From NCBI GenBank assembly GCA_031271805.1, contig JAISUX010000087.1, positions 1-64,000 on the forward strand: a stretch of 64,000 bases of DNA, given 5' to 3'. The number at the start of each line of letters is the position of its first letter. Position 1 is the first letter of the stretch. This DNA is from Tannerella sp. Lineage in GTDB: Bacteria; Bacteroidota; Bacteroidia; Bacteroidales; Tannerellaceae. Shown here piece by piece: positions 26,583 to 35,633 of the stretch. Position numbers and translations under genes: made by a program. The notes beneath the pieces were generated by a model. The model did not search any database. It was not told the DNA's origin and worked only from the letters and a program-made list of their open reading frames with translations.

Positions 26583-26885
26583 ATGTCAAAATTAATTGAT
26601 TTCTACAAGAAGTATATTATGCGGCTCAACAAATATTGGTTGGTTGGGATAATATTTTTTGTCATCACATTCCTGTTTGGCGAGGCTAATCTCTATAATC
26701 GCTATCGTTACGATGACAAGATCCGTGCGCTTGAGATCGAGATTCAGCGATATCGCAAGGAGATCGAGAATAGCAAGAAGCAACTGAAGGAACTTCATAC
26801 CGACAAAGACGGACTTGAACGTTTCGCTCGCGAAGAATATCTGATGAAACGTGACGACGAAGACATTTTCCTCTTTGATGAATGA
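26583..26885 (+). CDS. FtsB/DivIC-type septum formation initiator
   Basis: A 100-residue bitopic membrane protein; ATG at 26583 (MSKLIDFYKKYIMRLN) because longer forms would cross the promoter. One transmembrane helix (about 20-38: WLVGIIFFVITFLFG) is followed by a coiled coil (KIRALEIEIQRYRKEIENSKKQLKEL) and the DGLERFAREEYLMKRDDEDIFLF tail typical of FtsB/DivIC. These proteins scaffold the FtsQLB division complex in the periplasm. Confidence 0.9.
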   Translation: MSKLIDFYKKYIMRLNKYWLVGIIFFVITFLFGEANLYNRYRYDDKIRALEIEIQRYRKEIENSKKQLKELHTDKDGLERFAREEYLMKRDDEDIFLFDE

Positions 26886-26947
26886 ATGCGGCAGGTATGC
26901 AATTATAGCTTTTTATCATTTAACTATGTAATATACAAATAAAATGT

Positions 26948-27517
26948 ATGGATAGGACTAATACGGATTGTTATATTTCAGAGCAGAACGAGCGCATAAA
27001 ATTAAAGCAATTAGACGACAGCCTGTGGGGCGAATGTATTGAGATTTTCAATCAGATTATTGAGGAGGGCGATTCGTTTCCTTGGGATGAGCCGATGACG
27101 GATGCGCGTTTGCAGGTGTTGTTTGCGCCGAGCGATGCTGTTTGGTGCGCTGTCGGAACGGATGAGGGGCGTGATGTACTGCTGGGCTTTGTTCATATCC
27201 ATCCGAACAATAACGGGCGGTGCGCTCACGTGGCGAACTGCGGCTATTGTGTGCGGCGCGAGGCACGGGGCAGGGGAGTGGGCAAACTGCTTGTCGGTAA
27301 GTCGATTGAGGCGGCGCGCGAGATGGGTTTTCGGGGTATCCAGTTCAACGCTGTTGTTTCGACGAACACGGTTGCCGTTGCGCTCTACCGACGGTTTGGA
27401 TTTGAAATTATCGGCGCTATTCCTGGCGGTTTTCGGCTGGGCAGCGTTGCGACGGGCGATGTTCGTTATGTCGATATGTATGTTATGTATAAGGCACTGA
27501 CTACTTTTTCACAATAA
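26948..27517 (+). CDS. GNAT-family N-acetyltransferase
   Basis: A 189-residue protein with a GNAT domain. Acetyl-CoA loop in RREARGRGVGKLLVGKSIEAAREMGF, a beta-bulge region ANCGYCV, and a C-terminal NTVAVALYRRFGFEIIGAIPGGF motif, all standard. The substrate is unknown. GC content looks higher than that of the neighbours (runs such as GGCGGCGCG), hinting at different codon use. It is followed by the isomerase-like gene after 13 nt. Confidence 0.9.
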   Translation: MDRTNTDCYISEQNERIKLKQLDDSLWGECIEIFNQIIEEGDSFPWDEPMTDARLQVLFAPSDAVWCAVGTDEGRDVLLGFVHIHPNNNGRCAHVANCGYCVRREARGRGVGKLLVGKSIEAAREMGFRGIQFNAVVSTNTVAVALYRRFGFEIIGAIPGGFRLGSVATGDVRYVDMYVMYKALTTFSQ

Positions 27518-27530
27518 TAATTTAATCACT

Positions 27531-28388
27531 ATGAACAGACGACAATTTATTCAGCAAGCAAGCATCGCCGCGGCTTCGGCGATAGTAATCAATCAGTTAT
27601 CCGCATGTTCAGGGGATAAAAAACTGCCGAGCATAGGCATTATCGTTGGCAATACGGGCGGCGAGTGGTTCAAAAACAGCCCCCGAGAAGCCCTGCAACA
27701 CATTGCCGAATTGGGCTATACGGAGCTTGAGTTTGGCGGCGACCTCGGTCTCGGTCTTACTCCCGCCGAGATAGGCAAATATCTCAAATCACTCGGTCTC
27801 AAAGCGTTGATAGGATCCACTTCGATGTCCGCGATGAACGACGCACAGCAGTTGGCGAGAGACATAGCAAAATGTCAGGCGCTCGGACAGGAATTTATCG
27901 CCTGCTACTGGCCTTGGACGGACGACGGGCAAAACAAGCTGCTTGACGACTGGAAACAGGTAGCCGCCAACCTGAACCGCGGGGGCGCAATCTGCCGTAA
28001 AGAAGGCGTCAAGCTGATTTACCACAACCACGACATCGAGTTTCGACTGACGGAAGGTAAAATTCCGTTTGACACGCTGATGGCCGAACTCGACCCCGCG
28101 CTTGTGGGTATTGAGTTTGATTTATACTGGATTACGAAGGGCGGACAGTCTGCCGTAGAGTATATCCGTAAGTATCCGGGCAGGTATCCCGTTTTTCACG
28201 TTAAGGATATGCGCGAGTCGGACAGTGATTTTGCCTGCGTGGGCAGCGGCTGTATCGACTTTCCGGCGATATTCAGGCTCAACGCGACAGCCGGCGTCAA
28301 GCATTTTATCGTCGAGCACGACAAACCCGAAGACCCCAAATCCTGTATCGAATCGTCGGCTCAATATCTGCTTCAGCTGCGGTTTTGA
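27531..28388 (+). CDS. Exported sugar phosphate isomerase/epimerase-like TIM barrel
   Basis: A 285-residue xylose-isomerase-like TIM barrel. The N-terminus MNRRQFIQQASIAAASAIVINQLSAC carries a twin-arginine motif and a lipobox-like cysteine, so it is probably Tat-exported and lipid-anchored. Metal-ligand strands are visible: GYTELEFGG, LIYHNHDIEF, GIEFDLYWITKGG, FHVKDM and HFIVEHDKP. Related proteins (YcjR-like) act as 3-keto-sugar epimerases beside DUF1080 enzymes and oxidoreductases, so it may serve the same pathway as the DUF1080 pair at 19.3-20.6 kb. Confidence 0.88.
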   Translation: MNRRQFIQQASIAAASAIVINQLSACSGDKKLPSIGIIVGNTGGEWFKNSPREALQHIAELGYTELEFGGDLGLGLTPAEIGKYLKSLGLKALIGSTSMSAMNDAQQLARDIAKCQALGQEFIACYWPWTDDGQNKLLDDWKQVAANLNRGGAICRKEGVKLIYHNHDIEFRLTEGKIPFDTLMAELDPALVGIEFDLYWITKGGQSAVEYIRKYPGRYPVFHVKDMRESDSDFACVGSGCIDFPAIFRLNATAGVKHFIVEHDKPEDPKSCIESSAQYLLQLRF

Positions 28389-28444
28389 CAAAGAAAATGT
28401 GGGCTATTAACTTGGCTTATAATGCTGATTATCAGCATAATTTG

Positions 28445-28525
28445 TGCGGCAGAAGGGACTCGAACCCCCACGCCTCTCGGCACCGGCTCCTAAGGCCGGC
28501 GCGGCTACCATTACGCCACTGCCGC
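28445..28525 (-). tRNA. tRNA-Leu (TAG)
   Basis: 81 nt on the minus strand. Acceptor GCGGCAG pairs with CTGCCGC, the anticodon loop is CTTAGGA, there is a long variable arm, and the T-loop is TTCGAGT. It is the third leucine tRNA in the window. Confidence 0.95.
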
Positions 28526-28539
28526 ATGAAAATCGCGGG

Positions 28540-28570
28540 CAAAGGTACGAGTTTTTTGTGAATCGGCAAG
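28540..28570 (-). promoter_or_regulatory. Promoter of tRNA-Leu (TAG)
   Basis: Minus strand CTTG (28570-28567), 19-nt spacer, TACCTTTG (28547-28540), 15 nt before the tRNA. Confidence 0.55.
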
Positions 28571-28604
28571 GGGAAAGCCGTATTTTTTTCTCTTCGACAT
28601 GTCG

Positions 28605-29687
28605 TTATTGATACGACAGTATGAGCCGACCGGATTGTTCCTGTTGCGGGTCGCTTTCGACGGACGGTGTGCTACCGGCTGTTTTTTCTTTGAGATAACG
28701 TATGGCTTCTTCTATTATGGAGTCTATGCCGTTGATTATATCGTTATCCGTTATATTTTGCTTGATATCGGGGTCAACGCCGTATTCGGTATATTCCTTG
28801 TCGGCATTAAGCATGGGGGACGACGAGAAGCGGACGCTCCAGCCGTTAGGAATCTCTGAATGAAACGGCAGTCCGCAACCACCGCCGGTCTTATCGCCTA
28901 TAACGGTCACCTGGTCGAAAAGTCTCATCTTATTGACAAAATCATTTGTGGCGCTGTAACAACTGCGGTTGGTCAGTACGGCGACAGGGCGCATCCACTT
29001 GATACGTTGCGACGGCTCAAGTTCGATAGGGTAAGGCTCCGAAAAGTCACTGTGGCCGGGGCCTTTCTTGTGCATGATATAACCGACAAGGCGTTTTTCG
29101 GTTATAAAACGCGACGCGATACGTTCGGAATAGACGAGCGATCCGCCGCCGTTTCCGCGTACATCAAAAATCAACGCCTTGCAATCCTTGAAATGAAGAA
29201 ACATTTCGTCGAGGTTGGCCTCGCCGACAGCCGACGAAAAGTCGCCATAATAGACATAACCTATACTGTCACGTAAAATCAAGTATCTCAAACCACCGGC
29301 AATTTGGTAGTCCGTGCCCATATAGTTTTTCAAGATTGCGGAATTGAAATTATCGGGATAGTTTTCACTCCAGTCCCAAAAGCGCGATACGTTGAAAGTC
29401 GAAATGAGATTCGTGTGCCCGTCTTTGAGTTCGGCGAGCATCTTGCCCAGGATGTCAAACAGTTCATAGCGATTTATCGTGTCGGTCACGAGCGGGCTGT
29501 ATTTGGCATGAACTTCGTTCCAATCAATGTCTTTGTAATCAAAAAAGCAATAATTTTCGTCGAGTAATTTCCATAGCGCCTCGAAATTTGCGCGAGGATC
29601 GGTGGTATATTTTGTCTCCTCGGTGCAAGCGGGCGTCATGAAGAAAAGTATGACCGTAAAAATCAGCGTAAATCCTGTTCTTTTCAT
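28605..29687 (-). CDS. S41-family peptidase, lipoprotein
   Basis: A 360-residue protein with a lipoprotein signal (MKRTGFTLIFTVILFFMTPAC). An N-terminal helical domain (FEALWKLLDENYCFFDYKDIDW, typical tail-protease N-terminal part) is followed by the S41 core: ALIFDVRGNGGGSLVYSERIAS and VLTNRSCYSATNDFVNKM with the presumed catalytic Ser, then GDKTGGGCGLPFHSEIPNGW. No PDZ domain is evident. It is third in a minus-strand unit with parC and DUF3316. Confidence 0.9.
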   Translation of the reverse strand: MKRTGFTLIFTVILFFMTPACTEETKYTTDPRANFEALWKLLDENYCFFDYKDIDWNEVHAKYSPLVTDTINRYELFDILGKMLAELKDGHTNLISTFNVSRFWDWSENYPDNFNSAILKNYMGTDYQIAGGLRYLILRDSIGYVYYGDFSSAVGEANLDEMFLHFKDCKALIFDVRGNGGGSLVYSERIASRFITEKRLVGYIMHKKGPGHSDFSEPYPIELEPSQRIKWMRPVAVLTNRSCYSATNDFVNKMRLFDQVTVIGDKTGGGCGLPFHSEIPNGWSVRFSSSPMLNADKEYTEYGVDPDIKQNITDNDIINGIDSIIEEAIRYLKEKTAGSTPSVESDPQQEQSGRLILSYQ

Positions 29688-29698
29688 TTTGCAAAAGA

Positions 29699-30718
29699 TT
29701 AATAGTAAGCGCTTATGAACAAGTTACGCCGACGCATTTCTCGGCCTCCGAAGGCTACAAACTCCTTCACGAAGCCTAACATGACGTTGTGCGAAATAAT
29801 ATATCGGTCAATGTTATTGACATTAGTCGTGTAGAACAAGCCGTTGTAACCGACACGGGCAGTTACTCCGGCGACAGGGAAGTCGAGCGTGAGATAATTA
29901 CGCATCGCGAATTTGTTATGGAACGAGACAAATTTTAAGACATCCGACGTGTTGCCGAGGCTGAAAATCTCGTAGTATGATTGGTTGTAAACAGGCGAGA
30001 AAAGGATGCCGGCGAAAGGTGTCTCGAACTGATAACGCACAGCAAGGGGATATTGTTTAATCCTAAACTCATATATCGTTGCAAGCGAGAGATTGAGGTC
30101 GAAATCGGAGTGCAAAGTCATCGGGTTGTTGCCGTTACGTGTATTATAGACCATTCCCAACATGCCTCGGATGCCTCCGCCGACCAATATTTTGAAAAAC
30201 GGGTCAGGCAGAATACGATAGTGATAGCATAGGGAATAATCGACAAAAGCGGAAAGGAAATTAGCATTTTCAGCGCCGTTAACTGTGGATGAAACATCGA
30301 CGTTGACAATGTTTTGGCGGGAGAATTTGTAGTTTGAATTATTCAAGAGCTTCATGCGCTCGTTGACAAAACGAAAACCGTAGCCTTCATACGACATTGG
30401 CGAGAGGTAAGTATCCTTCATTCTATAAAGTCCTGCACCTATGGCAGTGCCTTCGTTTATCGACAGAAGTCCTTCATAATCAGGAATATTCTTGTTGTCA
30501 AATCTTGTCAGTCCGTATTTTGCGCTCAAAAGATCCGAACGGGAAACAGACTTTTTGCGATTGACGATTTTGACCGTTTTAAGTGTATCTCCTGTCGTTT
30601 TTTCAACAGGCGATTTGATCGTATCGCCGGCAGACGATAGTGAGTCAATCGGCGTCTGCGCTTTTATCGCAAAAGCCGATAACAAACAGAGGCATATTAT
30701 TAAACATCTAATGTTCAT
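29699..30718 (-). CDS. DUF3316 secreted protein
   Basis: A 339-residue protein with a signal peptide (MNIRCLIICLCLLSAFAIKAQ) and a beta-rich, aromatic body (YGFRFVNERMKLL, VDYSLCYHYRILPDPFFKILVGGG, AVRYQFETPFAGILFSP), matching the DUF3316 family, probably an outer-membrane barrel. The start codon overlaps the parC stop by 4 nt (ATGA), so translation is coupled. Function unknown. Confidence 0.8.
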   Translation of the reverse strand: MNIRCLIICLCLLSAFAIKAQTPIDSLSSAGDTIKSPVEKTTGDTLKTVKIVNRKKSVSRSDLLSAKYGLTRFDNKNIPDYEGLLSINEGTAIGAGLYRMKDTYLSPMSYEGYGFRFVNERMKLLNNSNYKFSRQNIVNVDVSSTVNGAENANFLSAFVDYSLCYHYRILPDPFFKILVGGGIRGMLGMVYNTRNGNNPMTLHSDFDLNLSLATIYEFRIKQYPLAVRYQFETPFAGILFSPVYNQSYYEIFSLGNTSDVLKFVSFHNKFAMRNYLTLDFPVAGVTARVGYNGLFYTTNVNNIDRYIISHNVMLGFVKEFVAFGGREMRRRNLFISAYY

Positions 30719-33492
30719 GTTGTATCATTATTAAACAGATCCATCTGTGAGCTGTCAGGCTCGTCGGGGTCTTCGTCTTCATTATTATTTTGTTCGTTAG
30801 AATCTTCCTTTATTTCGTCGGGAAAGCGCGTAGGCTCAAGTTCTGTGATTTCGGCAACCTCGAAAGTTGTGATACGCTTGCCTTTGGCTTTGAAACTCTT
30901 GACGCCGATATATTGCTCGACATCTATAATCAATGGCATGCGAAACTCGTCATTGCCTCCAAATGTCACCTTGATGCGCGGAAAGGCTTGGTCTGTAAGC
31001 AGATAAAGGGAACTCAACTCGTTGTCACCTAAAATATTTTGCTTCTTTATGCTCGCCTCTAACTGAAAACGTTTGACGTATGGGAATTTTTGTTCCGCAT
31101 CGTAGAGTGAGGCCGTCCATATTTTATTGCTGTCGAACATTTCTATGACAAGGATATCATCCTCGAAATGATTGCTCAGATCATAGCTTGTTGTGTAATA
31201 ATCCCCATTTTTGAGGATAACGAGGATTTGGTCGTTGCCGAAAAATTCGCCCAGATAATCGCCTCTGCTATCGTAATTAAGACGCATTACGTCGCGGTCG
31301 AACCATACATGACGACCGCCCAAAGTCGAAGTTCCTTTCTGTTTCAGGCTTATCTTATGAATGTCGGCTTTTGTGAGCAAGTTGCCGATCGAATTTCTGC
31401 CTTTGATTATAACTTCGCTGAAATCTTTCTCGAAAATCGTTACTTTTTGTCGCAGTTTGGGCTTTAATATGATTTTTACCGTTTCGGCTTCTCCATTGGG
31501 ATTTGCGCTGAAATACAGTATTTTAGAACCTTCTGAGCTTTGCGTAACGTCGTATTCCTTGTCGCGTGTGATGCCTGTTACGGCGAAGCGCTTAATGAAA
31601 TTCTTTCCCGTCGCGCCGTCGCGATAAATCACATTATATATTGTTCGTGTGTCATTACGTTTAAAGACAGCAAGATACAATATGTTCCGGCCGACAAAAA
31701 TCTTTTCGCTAACTTTGATAATTTTGTAAACGCCGCTTGCATAGAAGATTATCACGTCGTCAATATCGGAACAGTCGCAGACATACTCGTCGCGTTTGAG
31801 GGATGTGCCGATGAAGCCTTCCTCGCGGTTGATATAGAGCTTTTCATTGGCTTCGACAACTTTTGCGGCTACTATGGTTTCAAAGTTGCGCAATTCGGTG
31901 CGGCGGGGATAAGCAGCGCCGTATTTTTCTTTAATAGTTGAATACCAGTTGATTGTGTATTCGGTCAAATGGGCAAGATGTTTGTTTATCTTCTCAATTT
32001 CTTTCTTTATCCTCGCAATAAGTTGGTCGTTGCTGTCAACGTTGAATTTCAAGATGCGTCCCATTTTGATTTCCATTAATTTCAGGATATCATCGCGGGT
32101 CACACTACGGATAAAGTCGGGTTTAAACGGTTCAAGGCGCCGGTCGATATGTTTGACCGCAACATCCATGTTCTTTGCCCCCTCGAACTCCTTATCTTTG
32201 TAGATTCTCTCGACTATGAAAATGCGTTCCAAAGAAGCGAAGAAGAGCTGTTCCTCTTGCTCATGTTTTTGGATTTCGAGTTCCCGGCGCAATAGTTCTT
32301 TGGTTTGGTAGGTCGAATGTCGAAGCACATCACTGACGGTCAGGAAACGCGGTTTGTTGTCCTCAACAACGCAGCAGTTGGGCGAGATACTCGTCTCGCA
32401 GTCGGTAAAGGCATAAAGGGCGTCGATAGTTTTGTCGGACGAGACGCCCGGCGCGAGATGAACAATTATTTCGGCATCCCTTGCGGTGTTGTCATCAACT
32501 TTTTTTATCTTTATCTTGCCCCTTTCATTAGCCCTAACGATGGAATCTATAAGCGAACCGGTATTTTTACCGAAGGGTATTTCGGTGACTACAAGTGTTT
32601 TAGCATCTTGCTTGCTGATTTTTGCACGTACTTTTACTACGCCGCCACGCTCACCGTCGTTGTATTTGGATATGTCGATTGAGCCGCCTGTCTGGAAATC
32701 GGGATAAAGTTGAAACTCCTCGCCTCGCAAATGAGCAATGGCTGCGTCAATTATTTCGTTGAAGTTATGCGGTAAAATTTTTGATGAAAGGCCTACGGCT
32801 ATGCCTTCCGCACCTTGTGCGAGAAGCAGCGGGAACTTGACGGGAAGCGAGACCGGTTCCCTGTTTCGTCCGTCGTAGGACAATTTCCATGTCGTTGTCT
32901 TAGGATTAAAGAGCGTGTCCAACGCGAATTTTGAGAGGCGCGCTTCGATGTAACGAGGGGCTGCCGCGCCGTCGCCGGTAAGGATGTTTCCCCAGTTTCC
33001 CTGGCAGTCGATAAGTAAGTCTTTCTGTCCCATCTGCACGAGAGCGTCGCCGATCGATGCGTCGCCGTGGGGATGAAACTGCATAGTATGCCCGACGATA
33101 TTTGCGACCTTGTTATACCGCCCGTCGTCGAGCAACTTCATCGAATGAAGGATGCGCCGCTGCACAGGCTTGAGACCATCGTTGATATGCGGCACCGCGC
33201 GCTCGAGTATAACATACGAGGCATAGTCAAGAAACCAACTCTGATACATACCTGACAAATGGTAAGAGCCATCGCCGGCTCCCGGAACCTTATAGTTCGA
33301 ACGCGATACGGCGCCGGTCGTTTCACTATCGGTTTTGTCATCCGACAAATCGTCGCTTTCTGCCGATTCATCGCTTTCCGCCGATTCATCGTCAGTAGCA
33401 TAGTCATCGTCGGCAGAATTATCCGCCATATCACCGGCATTGCCGCTGTTCAATTCTTCGTCATCTCTCTCTGTATCTTTATCTTTCGACAT
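30715..33492 (-). CDS. parC: DNA topoisomerase IV subunit A
   Basis: A 925-residue GyrA/ParC-family protein. DGLKPVQRRILHSM and the active-site tyrosine region AAPRYIEARLSKFA are present; the C-terminal part is a beta-pinwheel without a clear GyrA box, which favours ParC over GyrA. It relaxes and decatenates DNA with ParE, whose gene is not adjacent. The first 75 residues form an acidic, low-complexity extension (DESAES repeats) before the conserved start SYHLSGMYQSWFLDYASYV. It is followed by DUF3316 and the S41 gene in one unit; a -7-like TATCTTTG (minus, 33533-33526) lies just upstream. Confidence 0.93.
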   Translation of the reverse strand: MSKDKDTERDDEELNSGNAGDMADNSADDDYATDDESAESDESAESDDLSDDKTDSETTGAVSRSNYKVPGAGDGSYHLSGMYQSWFLDYASYVILERAVPHINDGLKPVQRRILHSMKLLDDGRYNKVANIVGHTMQFHPHGDASIGDALVQMGQKDLLIDCQGNWGNILTGDGAAAPRYIEARLSKFALDTLFNPKTTTWKLSYDGRNREPVSLPVKFPLLLAQGAEGIAVGLSSKILPHNFNEIIDAAIAHLRGEEFQLYPDFQTGGSIDISKYNDGERGGVVKVRAKISKQDAKTLVVTEIPFGKNTGSLIDSIVRANERGKIKIKKVDDNTARDAEIIVHLAPGVSSDKTIDALYAFTDCETSISPNCCVVEDNKPRFLTVSDVLRHSTYQTKELLRRELEIQKHEQEEQLFFASLERIFIVERIYKDKEFEGAKNMDVAVKHIDRRLEPFKPDFIRSVTRDDILKLMEIKMGRILKFNVDSNDQLIARIKKEIEKINKHLAHLTEYTINWYSTIKEKYGAAYPRRTELRNFETIVAAKVVEANEKLYINREEGFIGTSLKRDEYVCDCSDIDDVIIFYASGVYKIIKVSEKIFVGRNILYLAVFKRNDTRTIYNVIYRDGATGKNFIKRFAVTGITRDKEYDVTQSSEGSKILYFSANPNGEAETVKIILKPKLRQKVTIFEKDFSEVIIKGRNSIGNLLTKADIHKISLKQKGTSTLGGRHVWFDRDVMRLNYDSRGDYLGEFFGNDQILVILKNGDYYTTSYDLSNHFEDDILVIEMFDSNKIWTASLYDAEQKFPYVKRFQLEASIKKQNILGDNELSSLYLLTDQAFPRIKVTFGGNDEFRMPLIIDVEQYIGVKSFKAKGKRITTFEVAEITELEPTRFPDEIKEDSNEQNNNEDEDPDEPDSSQMDLFNNDTT
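33353..33388. repeat. 18-bp tandem repeat in the parC N-terminal extension
   Basis: Two copies with one mismatch, encoding the hexapeptide DESAES twice. Confidence 0.8.
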
Positions 33493-33573
33493 GTTGAAAA
33501 CACTTTCTTTTAAAAATCAAAGTTGCAAAGATAGTGGAAATTTTTTAATTATCCGTATATGTCCTAATCCAAA

Positions 33574-34020
33574 TTAAGTTTTTTTTGTGAACAATATGAT
33601 CTTACGGGCGAAAAAATTCCAAAAATACACTATAACCGTTGTGATTATTTTGGATATTATGTAATGAATCGACAAAAACTCCGTCAGAAGCCATAGGAAC
33701 AAGTTATTCAACCCCAAACCGACTAATCCTATGAGTGCGAAAATTATAAATTCGACGCCTCTGTTAGGTATGGAAGCTTGGTCGAATACCCAGATTTTAC
33801 TCAATAAATAGTTGGTTATCAGCCCGGCGATAAACGAGATTGAGGCCGACACAAGATAATACATCTGCACGTACTCGGTCAGGACGAAGAGCAGTCCGAA
33901 GTCTATCAGGAAGGCCAATCCGCCGACAAAAGTGTAACGCACGATTTGCACAAGCGTATCGCTTGAAGCAACGACAAAAAATCTTTGCCACAAATCAGTC
34001 GGAGTTATTTTTTTCTTCAT
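33574..34020 (-). CDS. GtrA-family membrane protein
   Basis: A 148-residue protein with four hydrophobic helices ([84 protein letters not shown]), the full GtrA pattern including the [10 protein letters not shown] motif. GtrA proteins are thought to flip polyprenyl-linked sugars. Its start overlaps the upstream FAD enzyme by 26 nt. Confidence 0.9.
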   Translation of the reverse strand: MKKKITPTDLWQRFFVVASSDTLVQIVRYTFVGGLAFLIDFGLLFVLTEYVQMYYLVSASISFIAGLITNYLLSKIWVFDQASIPNRGVEFIIFALIGLVGLGLNNLFLWLLTEFLSIHYIISKIITTVIVYFWNFFARKIILFTKKT

Positions 34021-35581
34021 GATATTCCGTTTCCGTATTCACAGCCCATATATTGTCCTTATTTTTTATGCCGGCCTTGATATTTCGCACAGCTTCGATA
34101 GATGTCAGCATCGAATGGTCGGCGTTGTTGTATCTGTGCTGCCCGTTCCGGCCGACACAGTAGAGGTTTTCTATGGTGTCGAGGAAAGCCCTGACTTTAT
34201 CCAATTGATAATAAGTGCCGAAATACGACGGGTAAGCCTTCTTTATTTTAATTTGCACGGTGTCAAGGATGTCATCCTTGCTTATAATGTCTATCATAGA
34301 TAGCTCATTAACAGCCATTTCGATGAATTTCTCTCTGTCCATAGTCCATAATTCGTCTCCCTCGTTGCAAAAATACTCCATCCCTATCCACATTGTATTT
34401 TTATAGTCGGCAACCATGTAGGGCGACCAGTTGTTAAACACCTGTAAACGACCGACTTTCACGTCTCGCTCCTGAATATAAATCCAAGTGTCGGGAATTC
34501 GATTATTGAAAGTTTTTATCTTCGTATGGTTGCTTATTTTGAGATTTTTAACCAATACGCCGACAGTAATAAAATCGCGATACTGCAAACCGGCGGCTAT
34601 TTGCCTGACGTCATCCGGGATTTCGACGCCTTCGATGGCAGCGACCAAATCCTTGACCGGCATAGACGAGAAAAAATAGTCGCAGGCAAGGCCGGTCATT
34701 TTGCCGTCATGCTCGATTTCTACCGATACGACGCGGTTTCCATTAACATGAATTTTCTTCACTTCGCTGTTCGGATGCACCTCTCCCGACGAGCGTGAAA
34801 TATCGTCCGCGACGACTTCCCACAATTGACCAGGCCCTAATTTCGGATAGAGGAACTGCTCAATCAGCGATGTTTCAACATTTTTACTGTCTTTTTTCGA
34901 CGAAAAACATTTCTTCAGCATATCCTTGATAACAGCAGATACAGAGACGCCTTTCACGCGCTGACTGCCCCAATCGGCGCCCAATTTCGAGGGATGCACA
35001 CCCCATACTTTTTCTGTATAATCTTCAAAAAACATACTGTAAAGCGTCTTTCCGAAATGATTAATATAGAAATTTTCGAGCGAATCATTCGGTCTCTTGC
35101 GGATACGGGCGAGGATGTAAGTGAATCCCGCTTTCAGGGTTCTCCAAGCCCCCATGTTAGTGAAAGTTGACATTTTCAGGGAGATAGGATAGTCAAAGAA
35201 TTTGCGCAAGAAAAAGATGCGCGAGACGCGATTACGGCACAGCATCGTCCTGTCTTCCTTTTCCGGGTCAGGGCCTCCGGGAACAAACGGTTTGTCACTG
35301 ATACTAAGTAGAATATCGTCGAACGAAGGTTTGCCCTGTACAGGCATTATGCGCTCCCACCAATCCATTATCTCCCGGTTTTTCGAGAAAAAACGGTGCC
35401 CGCCAATATCAATACGGTTGCCTTTGTAATTTACCGTCTGCGAGATACCGCCTATAGCGTTGGTAGATTCAAAGACAACCGGCTTAATATCAGTCTGATG
35501 CAGCAACTCGTATGCCGCTGTAAGACCGGCAGGACCCGCACCTGCGATTATTGCAATTTTTGAAGATATATCTTGTTCCAT
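33995..35581 (-). CDS. FAD-dependent amine oxidase/UDP-galactopyranose mutase-like protein
   Basis: A 528-residue flavoprotein. The N-terminal Rossmann motif [19 protein letters not shown] is followed by [20 protein letters not shown] and, near the C-terminus, [22 protein letters not shown], which binds FAD. The overall pattern resembles protoporphyrinogen-oxidase-like and UDP-galactopyranose-mutase-like proteins found near glycan genes. Coupling to a GtrA flippase suggests a lipid-linked sugar step in envelope glycan synthesis (inference). Confidence 0.85.
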   Translation of the reverse strand: MEQDISSKIAIIAGAGPAGLTAAYELLHQTDIKPVVFESTNAIGGISQTVNYKGNRIDIGGHRFFSKNREIMDWWERIMPVQGKPSFDDILLSISDKPFVPGGPDPEKEDRTMLCRNRVSRIFFLRKFFDYPISLKMSTFTNMGAWRTLKAGFTYILARIRKRPNDSLENFYINHFGKTLYSMFFEDYTEKVWGVHPSKLGADWGSQRVKGVSVSAVIKDMLKKCFSSKKDSKNVETSLIEQFLYPKLGPGQLWEVVADDISRSSGEVHPNSEVKKIHVNGNRVVSVEIEHDGKMTGLACDYFFSSMPVKDLVAAIEGVEIPDDVRQIAAGLQYRDFITVGVLVKNLKISNHTKIKTFNNRIPDTWIYIQERDVKVGRLQVFNNWSPYMVADYKNTMWIGMEYFCNEGDELWTMDREKFIEMAVNELSMIDIISKDDILDTVQIKIKKAYPSYFGTYYQLDKVRAFLDTIENLYCVGRNGQHRYNNADHSMLTSIEAVRNIKAGIKNKDNIWAVNTETEYHEEKNNSD

Positions 35582-35633
35582 AAATTTCTAAATAATGCGC
35601 AAAATTAAATGAAATTTTCGGATTTACCAAGTT

